A stretch of DNA of 64,000 nucleotides from Hypomyces perniciosus (taxonomy: Eukaryota > Ascomycota > Sordariomycetes > Hypocreales > Hypocreaceae): NCBI GenBank assembly GCA_008477525.1, contig SPDT01000007.1:4402001-4466000 (forward strand), read 5' to 3'. Under the pieces are notes generated by a model, which did not search any database, had not been told where the DNA came from, and saw nothing but the letters and a program-made list of their open reading frames with translations. Both the position numbers and the translations under genes were made by a program. Shown one piece after another: positions 48,463 through 59,773 of the stretch. The stretch's first letter is position 1; each line of letters opens with the position of its first letter.

Positions 48463-48975
48463 TGCTTTTTACACGTAAAAGAAGGGAACGAAGCAGCAGA
48501 CCAACAAGTGAAGCAAGGAGCCAGTCTCCCGTTAACTAACACCACGTCAACACTCTCATCAGTCAAAAGGATTACAGGGAAAGCTCCTAGCGACTGGTTC
48601 AACAAGTGGTGGCGCGACCGTCCCCAGAACAAATACAAGGCACTTCAACTTCAAACAAGCCTGAAATGACCACTAGAACTATGCCTCCCTCGCCCATCCC
48701 TTCACCGACTAATAGCAGCTCGCGCTGGCCATGGGGACTTCACTGAATACCACCAGCGGCTGCAACACACTAATGCCCTCTGTCACTGCTCCTGTGGCAA
48801 AGAGAAGACTTCAACACACGTATTTTACTGTAGAAAGGTCCCTGTAAGTGGGAGGATTAGACTTGGCCCCAGACCACAAGGGACAATTAGCAGGATACTC
48901 GGGCCTGACTTCCCGACTTACATCAAGCTCATAGAATTAACGGAATTCTATAGCAAGACCTGCCGACCAAACTAA
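48463..48975 (+). mobile_element. Decayed 3' end of a Tad1-like LINE retrotransposon
   Basis: One frame runs for about 171 codons with a single internal stop (TGA, 48667-48669). It begins inside an RNase H domain (VKEGNEAADQQVKQGASLPL), continues through the GHGDFTEYH linker, and reaches the CCHC-type knuckle CSCGKEKTSTHVFYC found at the C-terminus of fungal non-LTR elements of the Tad1 type. It ends at TAA (48973-48975). The reverse transcriptase and endonuclease are absent, as in 5'-truncated insertions. The 3' UTR may extend to about 49160. Confidence 0.85.
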
Positions 48976-49320
48976 GCCCTGAGATGGCCTAGTATATAAC
49001 TTCTATTATTTCCTGGGGATGGGCCTGGTGATGCAGCCCCTGCCTCTACACTCTTCTCCCTATACACTATTAATCTTCAACCAAGCTCCCTCACAAGGGG
49101 GCTCTCACATACTGCACTAACCACTCGACTTGGTTAGAAGAACATAACAGAATTACACCTTCGAGGGCGGACCCGCTGACGGGTTCCCCTCCCAACACAT
49201 CCAGGCACTGAAAAGCCGAGATTTGCTGGATAACGGTCCTTAGAAAAGGCAGCATTTGTATTAGTAGAGGGCCTTGGTCTTTCTACACGTCTAGACTCCA
49301 GGAAGCTCACGGAAACTCAA

Positions 49321-50175
49321 CTATCCTTCGATAGCCCATGCCACTGCCCTCTCCTTCCCCTCAGGGTCAACCTCCCGCAAGATCGCCCTCCAATCAATCT
49401 CCATCAACTCCTCCTCCTCCTCCTCCTCCTCCTCGATATCACCATTACCAGTCCTCTGTGATGTCATGTAAGAAGGACCACACCCACTTCCAGCATGAAA
49501 TCCACACCAAGCCCTTGTATGCACCGCCGTCACCCTCAACCTCGCCGTCCGCAAGTCCGGATCTGCCAACAACCTCAACAACCCAGCCATGGGCGGCCGC
49601 TCAAAGATGCCTCCCGCTTCCGCTACACTTGAAGCAGACGTCGCCGCATTCTTCGCTTTGCCACTTTTGCCGCTGCTATCGTTATAGCAAACCGTCAAGC
49701 AAAAGTCCGCCAGTTCACCCTGCACAGCCATATCCTCCAACAACGGGCCCAACTCATCCCACACCCACCCCCTCAGTCTATCAATTCCCATCTCTAGTCT
49801 CTGAACCCTTCTCCGCGCCTCCAACGAAAGCAGCAGAAACTTTTCCCCCATCTGTCGTAGCTGTGATGGCTGCTGCCTACCGTTCCTCTCCATCTCCTCT
49901 TGTTCCCCGGCTGTCTCTTTTAGGCACCGCCTCACATGACCACCATGCCGCCCCGTCAAGTCCAACACGAACTTATTCGCCACTCCGTAGAACAAAGGAC
50001 ACGTGATGGCATACAGTGATGGGTGTATGAGCAGAATGGACAGCGGGTTTATGGGGCTGGCTGAGCAAGGACATAGAGAGATGACACCCCCACCTGGGGC
50101 TGTGAGAAGTGGTCGTAAAATGAGTGCCAGTATATCAACCGGAAGATCGAGAATATTTAGGCGAGGATGAGGCAT
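49321..50175 (-). CDS. F-box-like fungal protein of unknown target
   Basis: The single-exon frame encodes 284 residues. The start LNILDLPVDILALILRPL (residues 6-23) matches the first helices of an F-box, which would link a target to an SCF ubiquitin ligase. It is followed by NPLSILLIHPSLYAITCPLFYG, a pattern common after the F-box in ascomycete proteins. The middle is charged and helical. Close to the C-terminus is an uninterrupted Glu run (about ten residues) and then WRAILREVDPEGKERAVAW. No WD or leucine-rich repeats are visible, so the substrate-binding part is not recognisable. A 222-codon frame on the opposite strand is a shadow. Confidence 0.75.
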   Translation of the reverse strand: MPHPRLNILDLPVDILALILRPLLTAPGGGVISLCPCSASPINPLSILLIHPSLYAITCPLFYGVANKFVLDLTGRHGGHVRRCLKETAGEQEEMERNGRQQPSQLRQMGEKFLLLSLEARRRVQRLEMGIDRLRGWVWDELGPLLEDMAVQGELADFCLTVCYNDSSGKSGKAKNAATSASSVAEAGGIFERPPMAGLLRLLADPDLRTARLRVTAVHTRAWCGFHAGSGCGPSYMTSQRTGNGDIEEEEEEEEELMEIDWRAILREVDPEGKERAVAWAIEG

Positions 50176-50814
50176 TTCTTGAAAGGGGGTTGTCTTGGGA
50201 TAGGGTGGCTATCAGAAGGTTGGGTGTTGAGTGAAGTTGAAGACTGCTAATGATGTGTCGCATAGCATAATAAGGTGGTCTGGCGACCCGTGCCTCCAAA
50301 AACCACGGGACCCGTGAAAATTATGTCAGCGGCCAAAGCCATCACCTCCTCATGTTGGACAAAGACATCACACAAAACTAGACAGCAATAAGAGCACATG
50401 TAACAGAGATCAATCCGTATTTTCCATTCTACCGAGTCTATGCGTAATTCACACGTCGTTCATTCCTCGCATGTCGAGCCGTCTGACCCGCGGCTCCCGC
50501 CAACCATGCAGCATCATAATCATCCTTTCATGAAGCCCCAGTATCGAGATGTCATCATTGCATCCAGGAGAACCGATGAGAAAGTGAAAATGCAAAACTT
50601 TTCAGGTACCTCGGTATCTCCTCAATTGAATGGCCACAGATTGGAAAAAAAAATAAAGAAAATTGGAGGCCGTTTCCTCCTGTGGTGGCGCTCTTTCCAT
50701 AGCGCCGAACTGGTGAGCGTTTCTCTTATACGCTCTACGCTGTCCGTTTTTCACACAACTCCCGAAACCCCGTAAACCGCACTTTTTTATGCAGTTCCAC
50801 CCCGATTAAACCAT
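50176..50814. other. Intergenic region
   Basis: It lies between the F-box-like gene promoter and the ssb1 3' end. A 111-codon + strand frame at 50440 lacks any domain character. I see no gene. Confidence 0.55.
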
Positions 50815-52997
50815 TTATCGGGAGGACATAGCCTTGGTGACAAGGCGCTTAAGAGCGAGCTCCTGCTTCTTCAGTTCATCGGCAGAGCTCTCGTTAAGCT
50901 CAAGAGTAGCCATGGCATCGCTGATGGTGGCCTCAATCTTCTCCTTCTGGCCACGCTTGAGCTTGAGGGACAGAGTGGGGTCAGAGACAATCTCCTCAAC
51001 ACGGCCAATGTATGACTCGAGCTGCTGCTTAGCCTCGAATCGCTTGCTGAAGGCCTCATCGTTGCTCTTGAAGGCCTCGGCATCGTTGATCATCTTCTCA
51101 ATCTCGGTGGTGGAGAGCTTGCCAACGGAGTTGGAGATGGTGATGTTGGCACTGCGGCCCGAGGTCTTCTCGGTGGCAGTGACCTTGAGGATACCGTTGA
51201 CGTCGACCTCGAAGACGACCTCGAGGACGGCCTCACCAGCCCTCATGGGAGGAATGGGGGCGAGGGTGAACTCACCCAGGGAGGTGTTGTCCTCGCAGTT
51301 GACACGCTCACCCTGGAAGACGGGGAACTGAACGGTCTGCTGGTTGTCGGCAACGGTGGTGAAAGTGCGCTTCTTGATGGTGGGCACAGTCTGGCCACGA
51401 GGGACGACAGGGGCGAAGATGTTGCCCTCCATGGCGACACCAAGGGACAGGGGAACGACATCAAGCAGAAGCAGGTCGGCAGTCTCGGCCGAAGTGGCCT
51501 TGCCGGAGAGGATACCGGCCTGGACGGCAGCACCGTAGGCGACAGCCTCGTCGGGGTTGATGCTCTTCTCGAGCTTCTTGCCGTCGAAGAACTCGGACAG
51601 CAGCTTCTGGATACGGGGGATACGGGTAGAGCCACCGACGAGGACAATCTCGTCAACGCCGCTCTTCTCAATGGCAGCGTCCTTGAGGACCTGGGCAACA
51701 GGCTCAAGGGTGCCAGAGAAGGCCTTGGCGTTGAGGTCCTCGAAACGAGCACGGGTGATGGTCATGGTGAAATCCTCACCATCGAACAGAGAGTCAATCT
51801 CAATGGTGGCCTGAGCACCGCTGGACAGGGTACGCTTGGCACGCTCGCAAGCAGTACGGAGTCTTCGCAGGGCACGGGGGTCGTTGCTGGGGTCCTTCTT
51901 GGTCTTACGGGTGAACTCCTTCTTGCAGTGATCCAGAAGGTTGGTGTCGAAGTCCTGACCACCCAAGTGGGTATCACCAGCGGTGGCCCTGACGGTGAAG
52001 ACACCACCCTGGATGTTAAGGAGGGACACATCGAAAGTACCACCACCCAGATCGTAGATAAGGACGTTACGCTCCTTACCAGACTTGCCAGAGCCAAGAC
52101 CGTAGGCGATGGCGGCGGCAGTGGGCTCGTTGATGATACGGAGGACGTTGAGGCCGGCAATGGCACCAGCATCCTTGGTGGCCTGACGCTGGTTGTCGTT
52201 GAAGTAGGCGGGGACAGTGATGACGGCCTTCTCGACCTTCTTGCCGAGCTTGGTCTCGGCAATCTCCTTCATCTGTAGGGCTTGCGTTAGAAAACTAGTT
52301 TTTCCCCCGCTAAATTGCCCCCGCCTTGAATGCGGGCGCAAGTGTAAGAGCGTACCTTGAGGAGAACCATGGAGGAGATCTCCTGGGCAGAGAAGGACTT
52401 CTTCTCGCCGAGGTACTCAACCTCGATCCTGGGGTTGCCACCATCGTCAAGGACAGTGAAGGGCCACGACTCCATGTCCTTCTTGACGGTGGGGTCATCG
52501 AACCGGCGACCGATCAGACGCCTGCAAGAGAAAATTTTGTCAGCGGCTGCAGGCCATCAAATGGTGACATGTAGGGGGGAAAGCAACTCACTTGGCATCG
52601 AAGACGGTGTTTCGGGGGTTCATGGCAGCATTGTTCTTGGCGGCCTCACCAATGAGACGCTCCTTGTCGGTGAAAGAGACGAAGGAGGGAGTGGTGAAAG
52701 AGCCCTGCTCGTTGGCAATGATTTCGACATTGGTACCCTCGTAGGTGGCAACGCAAGAGTAGGTCGTGCCTATGAAGAAGCCAATGCGTTAGTCTTGATG
52801 CATACCAGAGGATAAAGAAAAGAGCGCAGAAAAGTTTCTCTCTCGCTGCCCTCGATTCACTCGAGCGCCAGAGAGGGGCATCTCCAGCGACCTCTAGGGC
52901 ATGCAAACAGAGCACAACAAACGTAAAGCATCAAATAGAATGTGCGCAACATACCCAAATCGATGCCGACGGCACCGTCATACACTTCGTCCGCCAT
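50815..52997 (-). CDS. ssb1: Ribosome-associated Hsp70 chaperone
   Basis: Ssb binds nascent chains on the ribosome with the RAC co-chaperone. Exons 52997-52955, 52769-52592, 52521-52356 and 52272-50815 give 614 residues, one more than yeast Ssb1. The start [20 protein letters not shown] and the end [12 protein letters not shown] match the Ssb subfamily, not cytosolic Ssa (which ends in EEVD) or ER BiP. ATP-binding motifs are intact ([14 protein letters not shown], then [13 protein letters not shown]). The joins restore DLGTTYS, DAKRLIG and VLLKMKEIAE. Codon use is strongly biased to C-ending codons, as expected for a highly expressed gene. Confidence 0.97.
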
Positions 52998-53555
52998 TTT
53001 TGAGATGATTGAGAGGACCGACTGGTCTTTTAGTGAGGAGAGGATGGAGGATGGAGATGGTGGGAGGAAAATGAGGAACGTGGGGTTTCGGTGAAAGAAA
53101 TACTCTCCCACCAGATTTTTTTTTTTTAGTCCGCCGCAAAGAATTTCGCAGCCCATTGAACTTTTTTTTTTTGCGCGCGCCCAGTCGGCAACAGGTGGGC
53201 AAGTGGGGCTGTGCTGCAGCGATAGGGTCCTTATCGCACTAGGCCATTTCCGGTCAAGAGCCTCGTCTGAGATTTTCTCCTCGCTGATAGGCCAGCTGCT
53301 GGCAGAAGACGATCCATTATTAATTAGGTACCTATCGCGGACACGAACAAAGGCAACACTAGGTACTTCGTACACAGGCCACAGGCCGATGCCGCCAATA
53401 ACGAGCATTCAAAGACGGGTACAAAGCAATAATTAATTCTGTATAAACTTGCTATGATGCTAAAGCAAAGCCCTTTCTCAATTTAGGGTGGGAAACTCCC
53501 TCTGAGACGACAGACATCTTCACCCTGATTCAAGACCTCCTTTTCGCGGCATCCA
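52998..53555. other. Upstream region of ssb1
   Basis: No gene is visible. Runs of T and A (about 53118-53170) lie 120-170 bp before the ssb1 start, and one TACTTCGTA occurs at 53364. The right end is the 3' side of the epimerase-like gene. Confidence 0.55.
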
Positions 53556-54763
53556 TTACAGCCCAAGACCCTTCGCCTCGACACTCACTACTTCGGCAAT
53601 AGTGTCCTCCACAGGAACTGCCTTTGCCTCCCAGTCTAGATACTTCTTTGCTCTTTGCGGAACGCCCTTGGAGTTCTGGCCCCAAGTCTCGGTTCCAGAC
53701 TTCAAGGCCTTCACGTCAGACAAGGTCACTTCTTTGGTAGCAATATCCGCCTTATATCCCTGCTTCTTCACTTCGTCGACAATTTGATTCGCAATGTCAG
53801 ACCACAGGTGCACTCCATTGGAGGCAAAGAAGTATGCTTTGGGGCCGAAAATCTCAGGGTTGTCCTTCTTAGAAGGGTCCTGAGTCGCCTCTACCAGCTT
53901 GAGAAACAAGATCTTCAAGTCATCGATGTGGACATTGTCCCATTCGGTCTTTCCGGCCCCGACGACGGGCACATAGCCTTCGGTCAATGCAGTTCGCGCA
54001 AGGCCTGGAATTTGGGCACTTTTTTGTTTGACTGGGCCAGAACCAGCGCCGTAAATGGCGGGAGGGGACACAATGGCGATTTTGACGGAGTCGGAATTGG
54101 CAGCCTGCACAATCTTCTCGACGTCGCGGTGGAAAGCCTCGTCAGGCAGAGTCAAGATTCGATCGACGCCGTCGACATCGTAGTATTTCTGGTCTGGGAG
54201 AGGAGGTTCACCACCACGATTATTCACTGCATCGTACCAAGTCAAGATGCCCGTGCCGGACAAGTGGATCCAGTAACCTGGCTTCTCGGCCGTGTGTCCT
54301 TCTCTGAGCCCCTTGATGATGGCTTGGGCAGACGGTATGTCATCGGACGAATCCGCCGTGTCTATACGATATTAGCCATGAACGAACAAGCTTGTGTGAG
54401 TTGGTGGCAACGTACGGATGACAACATCTGCCTCAGCAGCTGCCTTTTCGATAACAGCGGCATCACCCAGGGAGCCATAAACGATGTTGACTGTCGGGTA
54501 CTTGGCCTTTACTTCCTTCGCGCCGGCCTCACTGCGAACGAGGAGAGTGTACTGGTAGTCCTTGTGGGCATTGTAGATGGAGTCGAAGGCGGTGCCTCCA
54601 ATGTATCCTGAGTAATCCAGAGTTAGAAACACAAAACAACCATCAACGGATGAAGAGGTGAAACAATACCGGTAACGCCAGTCCTAAAGGTTTCCTCATG
54701 TCAGATATAGAACAAGGCCTAGCGGGAGTGGGGAACCACATACAAGAAAACCTTAACAGCCAT
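53556..54763 (-). CDS. NAD(P)-binding, NmrA/epimerase-like protein
   Basis: Exons 54763-54744 (20 nt), 54683-54670 (14 nt), 54607-54416 and 54361-53556 join in frame to 343 residues. The tiny exons are required because together they build the N-terminal Rossmann motif VFLTGVTGYIGG. The chain continues with LLVRSEAGAK, a strand ending ADVVIHTADSSDD, and a region HLSGTGILTWYD that suits the atypical short-chain reductase or NmrA-like group. The SYK active-site pattern is not obvious, so it may be a redox sensor or a reductase of unknown substrate. The C-terminal half is charged and helical. All introns (54-62 nt) have good donors and branch sites. Confidence 0.9.
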
Positions 54764-56065
54764 GGTGTCTGTAGTGAGATATTCGCTGTAACTTTCGCAA
54801 TAAGGTTGATGAAATCTGTTAATTTTTCGGACAATTACTGAGACGAAGGAGTTGACAGGTCTTGAGTTTATATACTATTCGATATGCCAAGCTCCTCAAC
54901 ACGCGAAGCTTCTCAAGACTATCGTCGATGATGGCGGGGTTGATTGTGCCACTAGTTCAATAGGTGACATCATGAGTAGTCTCCTCGATTGATTGGCAGA
55001 ATCGCCATCTGATTTATCAGCATTTCATTTGCGGTGGATTAGAAATGTGAGTTGGCCAACGGACAGTGGTATCGATCGTAGTCCTACTAGAGAGTTTGCG
55101 AACAGGGTAATAATACTCCATAGTTCAGTTTCATAACTGCCTTTCTCGGCTGTCGGCCCTATCTGATCTACTATTGCCTTTGTCAGCCGGCTTCAAAGAA
55201 TCACCGATCGAAGACAGACATCCCTGAAGCTAAGACATTGTTCGCAGCATGTCCGAGCAATGCCCGAGGGATACCGAGATTGCAACCATTCACTACAAGA
55301 GAAAAATTCTCAAATGGATTTTGGATTGCTAAGCATTCGGCACCGGGAATAACGTTGAACATGGATGTGTGCGGGCTGAGAGAATCCCAGCGAATGGTAG
55401 TCCTAGAATGCTGTGAAACTGGTGGTCTTGCGGCAATACTGCTCCGAACTTCCAACCTTAATTTACTAGCCAAGAAAACCTAAAATCAGACTGGCGAAGA
55501 CAAAAAGCCGAGGGTCTTGTATGATGTACGAAGTATGGACCTTCACTTATATGAACTATGGTAGCAGTATGGGAGATGACACAGGAATTGCAGTATTACG
55601 TATAGGAAGACGTTGCTCGCATGAAATATACTATCTTCTGTGAAGAGCAATAGTATTGTGGGCATCTTGTGAATGGCGAGTTCATGGGTCCGATAAGACC
55701 TCAACGATACATCCGTGATGCCATACATATCTAGTTGGTCCCACGACCCCACTGTTTACAACGTTTCAACTTCTGGTTCTGCGAGTCGGATAGCCCGCCA
55801 TTGGCTAATTCGAGACGCAATGCAACAACCGCTACGGAGTTAGATGGAGACGTTTTCCCAAGCATCATTGGTCAAGGTGCGAGTTCCGTCATAATGACAC
55901 TCGGCATGTATTAATAAAGCAGGCAACCTTCCACCACATGACGCAGTCAACCAAGCGCCCTCATCGACCGTTCCACATCTCATGTCCCTCGCCTGTCATA
56001 ACGCTTCAGCATGTGTTCTCACTTCCCACAATGGGCCATTTCGGACAGATGACGGCACAAGCACT
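54764..56065. other. Intergenic region
   Basis: No gene is supported in 1.3 kb. One TACGAAGTA lies at 55527. Short frames of 60-90 codons have no recognisable character. Confidence 0.5.
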
Positions 56066-56453
56066 TTACTGAGACTTTCCGCCTCCGCTGCCAGACTGCG
56101 AGGAAGAGTTTCCGCTGGGCGGGGTGTACGTGGAGCCTCCGTTGCCATTGTTGTAGTAGGTGCTCCCGTTGGGGTTAGAATAGTAGTACGAGCCATCCCT
56201 GTGCGAGAATGGGTTAGTACAGCTAGTCGGCAGAGAGGTTTAACGGGGGATACATGCTGGTTGGAGTAGTGGTACGAGTTGGAGTTTGCAGCACCGCTAC
56301 CGTAGTCGCGAGCACAGTAGTGGTTACCCTGGGACCAGCAAGTTAGCACCGTGATCGGACCGGGGGTGGGCAAGCCGAAAGCCGAGCATGGAGGTAGAGG
56401 GGACGGACCTGGCTGTTGGTGCCAGAGCTCTTGTAGCTGTAGGAGTCAGGCAT
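56066..56453 (-). CDS. Small Tyr/Ser/Gly/Asn-rich fungal protein
   Basis: Exons 56453-56409, 56328-56258 and 56198-56066 give 82 residues. The first exon reads MPDSYSYKSSGTNSQ, the second GNHYCARDYG then NSNSYHYSNQ, the third DGSYYYSNPNGSTYYNNGNG and a Gly/Ser tail. The repeated short Tyr-Ser/Asn pattern is like small proteins found across filamentous ascomycetes, often of unknown role. Only one frame choice keeps the Tyr-rich pattern, and it needs a GC donor (CCA|GCATGT) for intron 2, whose branch (TACTAAC) and acceptor (GCACAG) are excellent. No signal peptide or membrane segment is present. Confidence 0.82.
56199..56257 (-). other. Probable GC-AG intron
   Basis: The 59-nt intron starts GCATGT and ends GCACAG, with TACTAAC about 15 nt before the end. 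No GT donor in this neighbourhood preserves the reading frame. Confidence 0.65.
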
Positions 56454-56924
56454 GGTGGTGAGTGTCAGGGAGCGGAGATTACTTCGTGGTGTTTGGGGCT
56501 GAATGTTGCAAGTTGGAGTGTTTGCAATTGTGGCGTGAGAGGGAAGAGAAGCGGTGTTGGGAAAGATGAGGGGGTAGGGTGTTATTAAGTATATAGTCGT
56601 ATTACCTAGTGCTACCATGCCCCTATCTCGGTTACGAGTAAACGCCCGCAAAAGCTATTCACCCCACTCCTATACTCCGTATATTGTGAGGCTCGCTGGA
56701 TCCTACAGAGATCTGACAATTGATCCACTGACAACATCACAGGCCAAAACACAGAGCTAGCAAGATTTTAGTCATTCCTACATTCCATTGTGTTATCTGC
56801 AAAAGCAAAGGTTCCTAAAGACACAAACAATTGCGCGGTGACCGTCCCCTTCCCTCCCCCCTCCCTCCATTCAACGTCACCGAGATCCATGCCTCATATC
56901 CCCTCAGCAGCATATCCTTCGCGC
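56454..56924. promoter_or_regulatory. Upstream region of the Tyr-rich gene
   Basis: It contains one TACTCCGTA (56673) and CT-rich DNA. No gene is visible before the minisatellite begins. Confidence 0.5.
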
Positions 56925-57186
56925 CGCATTAATACCTCAAAAGCAGAAAAGACCTTTCATATCCCTTGATATGACCCTCAAAAAGCACAAAAAAGACCTT
57001 GTCCCTGGATACGACCCTCAAAAAGTGGAAAGGACCTTGATATTCCTGGATATGGCCCTCCAAAAGCGGTAAAGGCCTTGGTTATCCCTGAAAATCACAC
57101 TCAAAAAAGCAAAACAAACCCAATCGTTGTCCCTAGATGCGGCTGTCGGAGGGCCGAAAGGACATTCGTTGTCTCTAGATATGACC
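56925..57186 (-). repeat. Degenerate minisatellite, about six units of 40-45 bp
   Basis: On the minus strand each unit starts near (A/G)TATCCAGGGA and ends near GCTTTTTGAGGGTC. The CCCT(G/A)GAT landmark recurs on the + strand at about 56963, 57003, 57044, 57086, 57131 and 57173, so the period is 40-45 bp. Units differ by about a quarter of positions. The unit nearest the gene overlaps the last codons and stop of the upstream membrane-protein gene, and the others run through its 3' UTR. Confidence 0.85.
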
Positions 57187-59773
57187 AGAGAAGTGAAGAG
57201 CCAGAAGGATGATGACCAAGGAATAGAGAACCATCTCAACCAGGAGCTGCTTCTTTAGAAGAGCTCGTTGCTTCTTGGTGAGAGTGTGGATCTCGCCATG
57301 GGCATACCACGAGATCGTGGCGTCGAACTTGCCCCAGAGAGCAAGGAGTCCAATCAAAGGGAACGCAATAGCGAGACCCTGGATACTATAGAAGATGCGT
57401 TTTTGGCGCTTCTCTTCGTCGGTGGAGCATTTGCGGCGGGAAACGATGTCTTCGCGAGCAGACCGGATCAGGTTCGTTTCCGACGGGGTGAACAGTCCCT
57501 GTTCGACGGCGGGATGCGGAAGTGGATGCGTAATGGTTATTGGGCGGCCGTTGACTCGAAGTTGTTTGGGTCCCAAAGGAGATGACGATCTGAAAAAGAC
57601 ACGGCCGAACCAGCTAGTCGTCTTGGCCTTTTTCGGCGGAACGGGGGCCAAGATAGCCGCGCTGTCGTCCCTCGAACCATACATACCTGAATGAGCCATG
57701 TTAGATTCCTCATCACCAACTGCAGATCGGAACAACTCACCAGTGTTGAGCCTGTTTGGGTGTTGGCCTGCAGGCCGTCTGGGGGGGAACCATCCCTCAG
57801 GGCTTTCTGTATTGCGAAAGGCAGACTCCGGCGAGGGGGGTCTCGAAATCATCACAGTGCTGAACGTTGCAGATCTTGCCTTGGCAGCAAAGACACGTCC
57901 TGGCTCAGTATGGTCCTCCTCGCCTCGCTCTCGTCGATATTGTTGCTGTCTTGCCGCCTCGCTCAGGCTGATCAAGGGGAATGGGAGACGCGGGAGCTCC
58001 CCCCCCCAGAAAGTCCCGTGAACCACGGGAAAGCGGGTCTGTATCGGCTGGCTCCATTTTGGCCGGTCTATGAAGGGATTGATCGAGCATAGCCGAGGGT
58101 GTCTTGGGAGTCTGTCGTACCTGGCTCTGCTGGATGCGAGACCATTTGAGCTTGTCTTCTTCTGTTTCAACTCGAGGCATAGGAAGTGGGTCCCATGCCT
58201 GATTCACATTGTTCTCAGAGTGTAGGGTCATATAGCTGCTGGTTGCGGTGTTCACGTCAAAAGCATTCCCTGCCTTCTTTGTTGTCTTAGGGGGATAAAA
58301 GGGGTTCGAGAACCGTCGGACTGCAGCCGCAGCTCGAGATGCTGGCTGAGGAGCTCCTCCATACCGGTGAACCTGTTGAAACCCTCGCGGGTTCGTATTT
58401 CGTTGCTCACTAAGACCAGTGATGGGATGTCTCTTGTGCTGGGTAGCAGCGCGTGGGTGATTTTCGGCATCATCATGGGGGGGCGTGAAGATTCTCTCAG
58501 TAGAGCCATATTGGCCTTGGAACATGTCGTAGTCCGAGAGGTCAGATACATCTGCAACACTGCTGCCGGTTCCTTTGATGATGTTCTGGTCAGTAGGATT
58601 CCTCGATCCAGCAACAGGTCCAGTGGTCACGGTCTGCCAGTCAGCGTCTGTTGCAGTGTCCTTTCTGGGGAAAACTCGGGGCCATTCTTCAATCTCCTCT
58701 TCTTCCACTGGTTTGTCTGGGATGGTGCTTGTGATAGTATCCTTTCTACCCCTGGTGACGGGAACCCTGACTGTATCGTCGACTTTCTAGGCCGATCGAA
58801 GAGCAGTCGAGTTATAGAAAGCAGTACGCTTGAGCACACCTGGCATCCTGTGGTTTATGTCGGCTTGAGTAATGGTTCCTTCAGAGTCGCTGCTCTTTCC
58901 AGGCTGGTGCTTGGTCCGGCCGACGTCTTGTTCAGCAGATGAGCGAAGACACGTGGAGTAGACTTCCCCATCAAACTTGAAGCGGTCAGCACTGGTACTG
59001 CTAGAGGTCTTGGAGTAGCAGGTGTTGAGCTCTCCCCAGTTGTTTCGATCAAGTCCCAACGTAGCTGGGCGTTTTCGGGCGTCCTGGTCCTGGTCCTGTT
59101 CGTTGTCGTCGCCTTCGGCTGGAAAGACCCATTGAGCAGGACCATCACTGTAAGAGCCGGACGAGGAGTCCTGAGACTCTCTCGTAGCAGGCGCTTTCTG
59201 GTTCTCCTTTGTGAGTTTAGACTGAGAAATGGTTGGTGGAAGGAGGATAGTGTTGCGTCTCTTTGTCGCAGGGGAATGACCTTGGGTGGCCTTTGCACCG
59301 TCTTTTGCCTGAAAGACAAGATCTGGGTTCTTCAGAGGCTTCGTTCCTTGTTGGTGAGCCTGCTGAATGCCTTCGAATTCTTCGTCGGCGGCAACAGTCT
59401 CCCACTCCGAACGTGCCTCGTCCTTGTCTACAGTGGAATATTGTTCACGGTGCGTAAGGCTTCTGCCCAGGCCTCCCGATGGCCTAGACAGTTGCTCAGA
59501 TACAAACTTGGAAGACGTGCCGTTAGACTTCAAGTTCTGATGTTTGACAGACGAGAGGTCTTGAAGTTGAATGGCATCGTCGCTTGGAGACGCAAAAGGA
59601 TTCTGGATGGGAGATGACACCGATCCAGCAGCATGAGAGGCCTCGCAGTTTCTCTTTTTGTTCACGGGAAGATTCCATTCATCCCATGGATCCGATGACT
59701 TTTCACGTTAGCTTTTGTTCAACCACTTCTTCCAAATGGAGAGATGACTCACTTGGTCGGAGCTGGGATTCAT
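57175..59773 (-). CDS. Large fungal protein with two C-terminal membrane segments, unknown function
   Basis: Exons 59773-59753, 59698-58840, 58770-58121, 58038-57741 and 57686-57175 join in frame to 779 residues. The first 600 residues are low-complexity, rich in Ser, Gln, Asp and Pro, with short motifs WDEW near the start and EEWPRVFP in the middle. A basic stretch (RSAREDIVSRRKCSTDEEKRQKR) precedes two hydrophobic segments (IQGLAIAFPLIGLLALWG and LVEMVLYSLVIILLALHF), so it is probably a tail-anchored membrane protein with a cytosolic disordered region. I do not recognise a family. Intron 3 (58120-58039) is needed because the two flanking frames differ. Intron 4 (57740-57687, 54 nt) is in frame and stop-free but has strong signals. 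Intron 2 has an alternative acceptor 17 nt upstream. Confidence 0.8.

Noticed and set aside
49338..50006. 222-codon + strand frame rich in Pro and Ser
   Set aside because: It is antisense to the F-box-like gene. Its composition comes from the opposite strand, and the minus-strand frame has the F-box pattern and a proper AUG.
57999..58007. Run of nine C that seemed to cause a frameshift in the large membrane-protein gene
   Set aside because: The two frames are joined cleanly by an upstream intron (58120-58039, donor CAG|GTACGA, acceptor ATACAG), so no frameshift is needed.
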